A stretch of 64,000 bases of DNA, from assembly GCA_016207825.1 (NCBI GenBank), contig JACQZI010000008.1, positions 142,152-206,151 of the forward strand, read 5' to 3'. Below the pieces are notes generated by a model that was given only the letters and a program-made list of their open reading frames with translations, had not been told where the DNA came from and made no database searches. The position numbers and the translations under genes are program-made. Of this stretch, positions 58,728 through 64,000 are shown piece by piece (the stretch's first letter is position 1; each line of letters starts with the position of its first letter). This stretch comes from Planctomycetota bacterium. Its GTDB lineage: Bacteria > Planctomycetota > MHYJ01 > JACQXL01 > JACQZI01.

Positions 58728-59594
58728 CTATATTAATCGTAAAGCATTCCAAGCCTCAAGGGCTGTTTTAAACCTATATTCATTATGACGTCTTAGTAAA
58801 ACAGAAATAAAATTGCCTAAAGGAGTCCCCGTTTTTTCAGCCTCAATTCTAGGAGCACCATCAATAATCATTTTATTTATTTGCTCGGGATTCATTGTTT
58901 CTTTAAGTGGTAAATCTCCCGTTAGTGAATATAATAAAACAAGTCCTAAGTGATATAAATCTGATTGTTCATTTGAATAGCCATATTGAGAAAGTAAAAG
59001 CTCCGGGGGAATAAAACATGGATGAGCTATTTGCGTTCTAGCAATTTGTGGAGACCATGGATCCGTAAATTCTTTGCTAATACCAAAGTCTGATATCTTA
59101 AAAATTGCTCCTCGTGATTTAGTTCCTTCAAACACAAGAGTATTGTATATAGTAATATCTCTATGTAATACCTTTTCCTTATGGATAAAATAGATGGCAA
59201 AAAGCAATTGCCTTGCGATTTCTCTTACTGTCACTTCATTAGCTTTTCCGCCAACAATTCTAATCCAATCGCATAAATTACCCCAAGCGCGTTCTAGTAC
59301 GATATAAAAAAGATTATCACAAATAAAAGCGTCATATATTGTCACTACATTAGAGTGACGTAATTTGATAAACAATTTGGTTTCTTGTGCCCATTGAAGA
59401 TGTACTTCTTCGAATTTCCGATTGGCTGGTTTAAACACCTTTAAAACCACGGAATTTCCAAATAGATCAGCACCCTCAAATACTAAGGCATAGCCACCTG
59501 AGTTAATAGGTTGTCCAATAGTATAAATCATGCCAGAACTGGTTGTGATTGTATTGCCTGGCGTTGGCCAAATAACTTTTTTTGTTTCGGTCAT
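58728..59594 (-). CDS. Atypical Ser/Thr protein kinase-like protein
   Basis: 288 aa. The Gly loop INSGGYALVFEG, K52 (VVLKVF), E71, HRD (144-146), N151 and DFG (169-171) are kept. However, the catalytic-loop Lys of HRDxKxxN is Thr (HRDITIYN), and the activation segment ends with HPCFIPPELL. It has no membrane segment or extra domain. The DNA is markedly AT-richer than its neighbours, pointing to transfer. It may have weak or altered activity or be a pseudokinase. Confidence 0.85.
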   Translation of the reverse strand: MTETKKVIWPTPGNTITTSSGMIYTIGQPINSGGYALVFEGADLFGNSVVLKVFKPANRKFEEVHLQWAQETKLFIKLRHSNVVTIYDAFICDNLFYIVLERAWGNLCDWIRIVGGKANEVTVREIARQLLFAIYFIHKEKVLHRDITIYNTLVFEGTKSRGAIFKISDFGISKEFTDPWSPQIARTQIAHPCFIPPELLLSQYGYSNEQSDLYHLGLVLLYSLTGDLPLKETMNPEQINKMIIDGAPRIEAEKTGTPLGNFISVLLRRHNEYRFKTALEAWNALRLI

Positions 59595-59933
59595 AAGTTA
59601 CTTTCTTGTAATTTTGGGGGATACCTTCCTTGTATCCGTATAATCCGTCCAATTTGCGGTTAATTATATCTTGTTCCCGGTACTTGTCAAGAGATTAATC
59701 CGGAGAGGCAGGGCAGTGGCGGGAAGTGAAACGGTGCAGGGGCACATAAGGAGATGCCCTTCTTTCACCCGCATATAATTTTCTTGTGGTGTAGGGCTTA
59801 ATCCTAACCACTGAAAATCACATTAAAGTTATCATGTAATGATTTTCTTGATTAGTTTTTATGGATTTGATAGTCTTTACCTTTAACTTTGAACCTTTAA
59901 ACTTTTAAACTCTTAAACAACGATGTTTGACAT
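59595..59933. other. Intergenic before tRNA-Phe, no gene seen
   Basis: It contains TTTAACTTTGAACCTTTAAA-type word repeats at 59879-59918 and no recognisable regulatory element. Confidence 0.4.
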
Positions 59934-60005
59934 GGGTAGGTAGCTCAGCGGTAGAGCAGTGGACTGAAAATCCACGTGTCGGCGGTTCGATCCCGCCCCT
60001 GCCCA
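59934..60005 (+). tRNA. tRNA-Phe (anticodon GAA)
   Basis: 72 nt folding as a full cloverleaf. The acceptor is GGGTAGG/CCTGCCC (one G-U), the D arm GCTC/GAGC, and the anticodon stem GTGGA/TCCAC with loop CTGAAAA, giving GAA at 59966-59968. The T arm is GGCGG/CCGCC with loop TTCGATC, and the discriminator is A. CCA is not encoded. Confidence 0.96.
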
Positions 60006-60021
60006 AATTTGCTTAAAGATT

Positions 60022-60074
60022 ACACCGCAAAGACGCAAAGATTATTAGGATTTTTACTCTGTGTGCTCTGTGGT
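60022..60074. repeat. Dispersed ACCGCAAAGACGCAAAG / CTCTGTGGT repeat
   Basis: The left word CACCGCAAAGACGCAAAG and the right CTGTGTGCTCTGTGGTG form the type of dispersed element found intergenically in many bacteria. It sits just 3' of the tRNA. Confidence 0.5.
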
Positions 60075-60093
60075 GAAATTAAAGAAATCATAA

Positions 60094-60945
60094 ATGTCTT
60101 CCATATCAGACGTTAAGATAAAAGAACTGGAATCGCGCGCCAAGGTCATCCGGCGCCATATCATCAATATGCTTTTCAAATCCGGCTCGGGACATCCGGG
60201 CGGCTCGCTTTCCGCGGTAGAGATAATGCTCAGCCTCTATTTCCATAAGATGAAGCATAATCCCAAAGAGCCTTCCTGGCCGGAACGCGACCGGTTCCTT
60301 ATGTCCAAAGGCCATGGCGCTCCGGTTTGGTACGCGACACTTGCCGAAGCCGGTTATTTCCCGGTAAGCGAATTGGATTCTTTGCGCAAGCTCGGCAATA
60401 TCCTTCAGGGGCATCCGGATATGAAGCGCACTCCCGGCGTGGAATGTTCCAGCGGCTCGCTGGGGCAGGGCTTATCAATCGCTTCCGGTTTTGCCATGGC
60501 CGGCAAGATGGACCTGTCTGCCGTAGCACAGGCAGGTAAGAAATCTTACAAGGTTTACGCGCTGGTCGGCGACGGCGAGGTGCAGGAAGGCCAGATATGG
60601 GAAGCGGCCATGTCTTCGGCTCATTATAAACTTGATAATCTTTGCGCCATCCAGGATTATAACGGTCTCCAGATAGACGGCGCCATCAAGGATGTGATGT
60701 CTCCTCTGCCACTGGCGGATAAATGGCTCGCTTTCGGATGGAACGTGCTGGAAATTGACGGCCATAATTTCCGGGAAATCATTGATGCCCTGGATAAAGC
60801 CGATACCGTAAAAGGAAAGCCGACAATTATCATTGCCCGGACCGTCAAGGGCAAGGGAGTTTCCTTCATGGAAAATAAATCCGAATGGCATGGCAAAACC
60901 CCGAGCAAAGAGCAGACGGAAAAAGCCCTGCAGGAACTTCAATAA
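60094..60945 (+). CDS. Transketolase N-terminal (TPP-binding) subunit
   Basis: 283 aa. SGHPGGSLSAVEIMLSLYF, RFLMSKGHGAPVWYATLAEAG, GSLGQGLSIASGFAMAG and the TPP motif GDGEVQEGQIWEAAMSSAHYKLDN...DYN are intact. It is the N-half of a split transketolase; the C-half is normally the next gene. Here a HAD phosphatase follows, so the partner must lie elsewhere. It functions in the pentose phosphate pathway with that partner. Confidence 0.92.
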   Translation: MSSISDVKIKELESRAKVIRRHIINMLFKSGSGHPGGSLSAVEIMLSLYFHKMKHNPKEPSWPERDRFLMSKGHGAPVWYATLAEAGYFPVSELDSLRKLGNILQGHPDMKRTPGVECSSGSLGQGLSIASGFAMAGKMDLSAVAQAGKKSYKVYALVGDGEVQEGQIWEAAMSSAHYKLDNLCAIQDYNGLQIDGAIKDVMSPLPLADKWLAFGWNVLEIDGHNFREIIDALDKADTVKGKPTIIIARTVKGKGVSFMENKSEWHGKTPSKEQTEKALQELQ

Positions 60946-60982
60946 ACATATTCCCCCTTTGCTAAAGAGGGGATAATCTTCA

Positions 60983-61567
60983 ATGATACAAGCGGTCATA
61001 TTTGATTTCGACGGGACAATCACCAAGCCCTATCTTAACTTCCGTAATATAAAAAAAGATTTAGGCATGCCGGAGGATGAGATATATCTCCTTGAAAAGA
61101 TGTATGAACTGCCTGAGCCGGAGAAAACGCGGGCATTCGGGATACTGGCAAGGCATGAGGCGGAAGCGGTTGCCAATTCGGAATTGAATGAGGGTGTCCA
61201 TGAATTGCTGGATTTCCTTGCCAAGCGCAATATCAAGGCGGCTCTCTTGACCAGGAATTCAGCCAAGTCAATGAAAGAATCCTGCCAAAAGCACGGCATT
61301 TGTTTCGATTTGATTGTTACGCGGGAAGATGCCTCTGCCAAGCCAAAGCCGGACGGCATACTCCTGGCAAGCCGTAAGATGAAAATAGGGCTGGATAAAA
61401 TAATCATGGTGGGGGACTACCTTTTTGATATCATGGCTGGCAAGAATGCCGGGGTTAAGACGGTCTTGATAACCAACGGGCATAAATATGACTGGGAAGT
61501 GAAGAGCGATTTTACCATAAAGAGTTTAATCGAGTTGAAAGATTTAATAGAAACGGGTTTAATATGA
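60983..61567 (+). CDS. HAD-family hydrolase (phosphoglycolate-phosphatase-like)
   Basis: 194 aa. Motif I DFDGTITKP, a helical cap (residues 20-75), motif II LLTRN, motif III Lys in KPKPDG, and motif IV GDYLFDIMAGKNAG are present. It is a small-cap subclass IA phosphatase. Phosphoglycolate is a plausible substrate given glcDF at 7.5-10.3 kb, but the specificity is not fixed. It overlaps queH by 4 nt. Confidence 0.87.
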   Translation: MIQAVIFDFDGTITKPYLNFRNIKKDLGMPEDEIYLLEKMYELPEPEKTRAFGILARHEAEAVANSELNEGVHELLDFLAKRNIKAALLTRNSAKSMKESCQKHGICFDLIVTREDASAKPKPDGILLASRKMKIGLDKIIMVGDYLFDIMAGKNAGVKTVLITNGHKYDWEVKSDFTIKSLIELKDLIETGLI

Positions 61568-62103
61568 AACTGCTTTTGCATATCTGTTGCGTGGTGTGCG
61601 CCTGCGCCCTGGCGGATAAATTCAGGAAAGAGGGGACAGAGGTCACCGGATATTTTTATAATCCGAACATACATCCTTTCCAGGAATTCCTGAAGCGACT
61701 GAAAGCGGTTAAGACCTTTGCGGAACAGGAAAAGATAAAGGTATATTACGATGAAACCTACGGGCTGGATAGTTTTATGGGCGCGATAGGAACTTCGGCA
61801 AAGACGCATGATAAGGAAAGGTGCCCGAAATGCTACCGGATGAGATTGGAAGAAGCTGCACGAAAGGCGCATGAATTGGGGTGCGATGAATTTACTTCCA
61901 CGCTTATCGTAAGTCCCCAGCAGAACCAGGAGATTATCAGGAAAACCGGGGAAGAAATGGCTAACCGGCATAATGTAAAATTCCGATATGAAGAGTTAAC
62001 AGGGCATTATCTTTTAGGCAAGGAAACGGCTAAGAAACGGATGCTTTACCGCCAGCAGTATTGCGGCTGTATCTTCAGCGAGGCGGAAAGGTATTTGGGA
62101 TAA
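61564..62103 (+). CDS. queH: Epoxyqueuosine reductase QueH
   Basis: 179 aa (DUF208). LLLHICCVVCACAL, FYNPNIHPFQEFLKRL, CPKCYRMRLEEAA, STLIVSPQQNQEII and RQQYCGCIFSE give the Cys set for the 4Fe-4S/Fe site. It performs the last step of queuosine synthesis, replacing the cobalamin enzyme QueG. It complements QueF at 12370. Confidence 0.95.
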   Translation: MKLLLHICCVVCACALADKFRKEGTEVTGYFYNPNIHPFQEFLKRLKAVKTFAEQEKIKVYYDETYGLDSFMGAIGTSAKTHDKERCPKCYRMRLEEAARKAHELGCDEFTSTLIVSPQQNQEIIRKTGEEMANRHNVKFRYEELTGHYLLGKETAKKRMLYRQQYCGCIFSEAERYLG

Positions 62104-62105
62104 AG

Positions 62106-63344
62106 ATGAAACAGATTTACGCTTTACTAATAACTGTTTACTGCTTACTTTATATCTCTTGCGTGTCCGCCACGCCTTATTACCGTTATCAAACCAAAGC
62201 AATTACGATAAAAGGGCCGCCTGATATCCAGGTGCTATTGACAGCGACGGAAGGCGAGGGCAAGGTGTCCATTAGCACGACATCCGATTACAAGGTGTAT
62301 CAATATACTTTTGAAAGGCAAAAGCATTTTTTGGGGGCGGTTATTGATGATAGGCGCGAGGTTACTAATGGCGCGGTGTATTCTAAAAACGGCAGTATCT
62401 ATTTTGATAATCATGGTTTGAAATCAGACGATATTGTAATCAAGCCATATTCAGGATTGGTTACGATAGGCATCGGGAAAGAGAAGCGCTCGTATCGCGG
62501 GATGCTCAGGATTAAGGCGCTTGGTAACAGCAAGGTTTTGGTCGGCAACATACTGGATTTGGAATCTTACCTTTACGGCGTTATCGGGAGCGAGATGGAT
62601 ACGAGCTACCCGTCATTTGCGCTGGCCGCCCAGGCGATTGCCTCAAGGACGTTTGCCTTGTTTAAGATTAAAGAAACTTATTACCGCCTTGGCATGGGTA
62701 ACAACAAGCCCGAGGCTGATTTTGATGTCACGGCTAATATTTATTCCCAGGTTTACCGGGGCGAGGAGCGCGCTGATTCCAGGGCGATAGAGGCGGTGAA
62801 CACCACCCGCGGGGTGTACCTGGAATATAACGGCAAGATAATATATTCCATTTTCCACGATACCTGTGGCGGCGCCACCGAGCCGGGCGATGTGGTTTTT
62901 GGGTTAACCTTGATTCCACCATTGCATGGGGTGACCTGCGGATTTTGCTACCATTCCAAATTCAGCAATTGGAAAGCGTCATTCAGCGAACGGGAGATTA
63001 TTGAAAAACTTAAAGCGGATGATGTCAAGCGGATAGATGAAATCATGGCTGCCAGGTCCGCGCCGGGAGGGCATATTACGTCTATTGGGCTTAAGGTGTC
63101 AAATGACTATACCAAGATAATGGACGCGCAGAAGTTCCGCATCGCGCTCGACCCGAATAGATTAAGAAGCACCAAGTTAAAGGTCGTCAAAGACGGTGAC
63201 ATGTTCGAGTTCACCGGCGAGGGCTGGGGGCACGCGGTCGGTTTATGCCAGGAAGGCGCCAACGGCATGGCGTTAAAAGATTTTAATACACTTCAAATAT
63301 TAGAATATTATTACCCTGAATGCAGGGTGGTAAAGATATATTAA
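62106..63344 (+). CDS. SpoIID/LytB-domain protein
   Basis: 412 aa from the ATG at 62106, 2 nt after queH; an earlier ATG overlaps queH and would bury the signal peptide. The signal peptide (2-22) is encoded partly by TAACTGTTTACTGCTTACT-like words. The SpoIID domain (120-400) has ILDLESYLYGVIGSEM, AAQAIASRTFALFK, YSQVYRGEERADSRAIEAV, FHDTCGG and GHAVGLCQEGANGMA. SpoIID enzymes are lytic transglycosylases acting on stem-peptide-free glycan. A non-sporulation wall role is likely here. Confidence 0.92.
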   Translation: MKQIYALLITVYCLLYISCVSATPYYRYQTKAITIKGPPDIQVLLTATEGEGKVSISTTSDYKVYQYTFERQKHFLGAVIDDRREVTNGAVYSKNGSIYFDNHGLKSDDIVIKPYSGLVTIGIGKEKRSYRGMLRIKALGNSKVLVGNILDLESYLYGVIGSEMDTSYPSFALAAQAIASRTFALFKIKETYYRLGMGNNKPEADFDVTANIYSQVYRGEERADSRAIEAVNTTRGVYLEYNGKIIYSIFHDTCGGATEPGDVVFGLTLIPPLHGVTCGFCYHSKFSNWKASFSEREIIEKLKADDVKRIDEIMAARSAPGGHITSIGLKVSNDYTKIMDAQKFRIALDPNRLRSTKLKVVKDGDMFEFTGEGWGHAVGLCQEGANGMALKDFNTLQILEYYYPECRVVKIY

Positions 63345-63392
63345 GCATTTCCTGTAATATTTTAATAACATTACGTTAAAATACAACAAGAT

Positions 63393-64000
63393 ATGATAAC
63401 CGTTTCCGTCGTTTCCGGGAGAAGCCCAGATTATCTGAAAAGGTGTTTGCGCTCCCTGTCCGAAAACGGCCAGGGGCTGATTTCCGAAGTGGCAGTGATT
63501 GATAATATCGCTTCCTATGACGTTGCCGCTATCGTCAAGAAAAGTTATCCTTCCGCGCGTATTATCAGTAATGACAAACTTAAAGGGTTTGCGGAAAACC
63601 ATAATCAGGTTTTAAGGAAACTCAATACGCCTTACGCGCTGGTGATTAATGATGATATAGAATTCGGGGCGGATTGCGTTAAGCGTCTGTATGATTTTAT
63701 GGAAAGCCATCCTGATGCTGGTTTAGCCGGGCCGCTGTTACACGCCGGTTCATGGGATGGGAAAAGGCAAACTGCTGGCGGGTCGGTTAAGCCGATAGTT
63801 CCTGTCCATATCAAAACGATTGTTTGGAATTTGATGAAATTATTAAGGGTTGATGATTTGTTTGATAAATGGCGCGGGTATCAGCGTGGGCTGGATAAAT
63901 CCGGTGCGTTTAACTTGGGATATATCAGCGGCGCGTGCTGCCTGATGCGTAAAAAAGCCCTGGATGAGGTTGGCACATATGATGATAAATTTTACATGTA
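63393..64000 (+). CDS. Family 2 glycosyltransferase, N-terminal part (3' truncated by window)
   Basis: ATG at 63393, open to the window end (202 codons). TVSVVSGRSPDYLKRCLRSL, KGFAENHNQVLRKLNTPYAL, the DxD-type NDDIEFG and the acceptor-region YISGACCLMRKKALDEVG are typical of rhamnosyltransferase-like GT2 enzymes. It would add a sugar to a surface polysaccharide from a nucleotide donor. It lies 48 nt after the SpoIID-like gene. Confidence 0.9.
   Translation, partial: MITVSVVSGRSPDYLKRCLRSLSENGQGLISEVAVIDNIASYDVAAIVKKSYPSARIISNDKLKGFAENHNQVLRKLNTPYALVINDDIEFGADCVKRLYDFMESHPDAGLAGPLLHAGSWDGKRQTAGGSVKPIVPVHIKTIVWNLMKLLRVDDLFDKWRGYQRGLDKSGAFNLGYISGACCLMRKKALDEVGTYDDKFYM

Overview
The window reads as a chromosomal segment of a diderm, probably anaerobic bacterium of moderate GC content. 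It has a dcw cell-division and peptidoglycan cluster (mraZ, rsmH, ftsL-like, ftsI, murE with the meso-DAP-type DNPR motif). It also has an MEP-pathway gene (ispE), several exported proteins including one with a beta-barrel-like end, a ferredoxin-dependent oxidoreductase fragment, sigma-54 promoter logic, and SpoVG. A planctomycete or PVC relative, or another little-cultured phylum, would fit, but the sequence alone does not decide this. No rRNA and no CRISPR array were seen; one tRNA (Phe, GAA) is present.

Layout. 1-3.1 kb: end of a NuoF/HndC-like flavoprotein, an unusual 2Fe-2S/ferredoxin/PorB fusion, and a ROK sugar kinase. 3.1-7.6 kb: a putative outer-membrane protein, a large Kelch-repeat exported protein and a membrane methyltransferase. 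7.6-12.8 kb (minus strand): glycolate/lactate oxidase subunits glcF-glcD, inositol monophosphatase, an OFA-type MFS carrier and queF. 13-16.6 kb: nucleotide genes (PNP, cdd, purQ, class II purE) and greA, with a four-helix-bundle gene cassette wedged between purQ and purE. 16.6-20.2 kb: a YgjP-like peptidase and a TIGR03546/TIGR03545-type pair. 20.2-37 kb: an accessory surface/exported-protein region with three paralogous proteins sharing N- and C-terminal modules, a VWA-like protein, a sigma-54 activator next to a textbook -24/-12 promoter, and a thioredoxin-like protein. truB and tdh lie inside this region. 37.3-42.8 kb: dcw cluster. 43-45.3 kb: panC-ispE-spoVG. 45.5 kb: a GH106-like protein. 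47.3-53.2 kb: a nine-gene arsenic operon behind a palindromic ArsR operator. 53.3-64 kb: an EF-hand protein, MsrB-MsrA fusion, glpX, a YD-repeat-like protein, an atypical Ser/Thr kinase, tRNA-Phe, a split transketolase N-half, a HAD phosphatase, queH, a SpoIID-like protein and a truncated glycosyltransferase.

Three things stand out. First, small GC-rich hairpin elements and word-like dispersed repeats have repeatedly entered genes in frame (glcF, PNP, signal peptides, gene 3' ends), in the manner of Rickettsia RPEs. Second, at least seven promoter-proximal ORFs have a TTGACN / 16-17 bp / TATAAT-like promoter ending only 6-8 nt before the ATG. This predicts leaderless mRNAs, two of them starting with tiny upstream ORFs. 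Third, there are strictly 22-bp-phased tandem arrays, two clear and one degenerate; the first two lie just downstream of surface-protein genes. A perfect 22-bp terminal-inverted-repeat element beside truB carries a frameshifted small Imm32-like gene.
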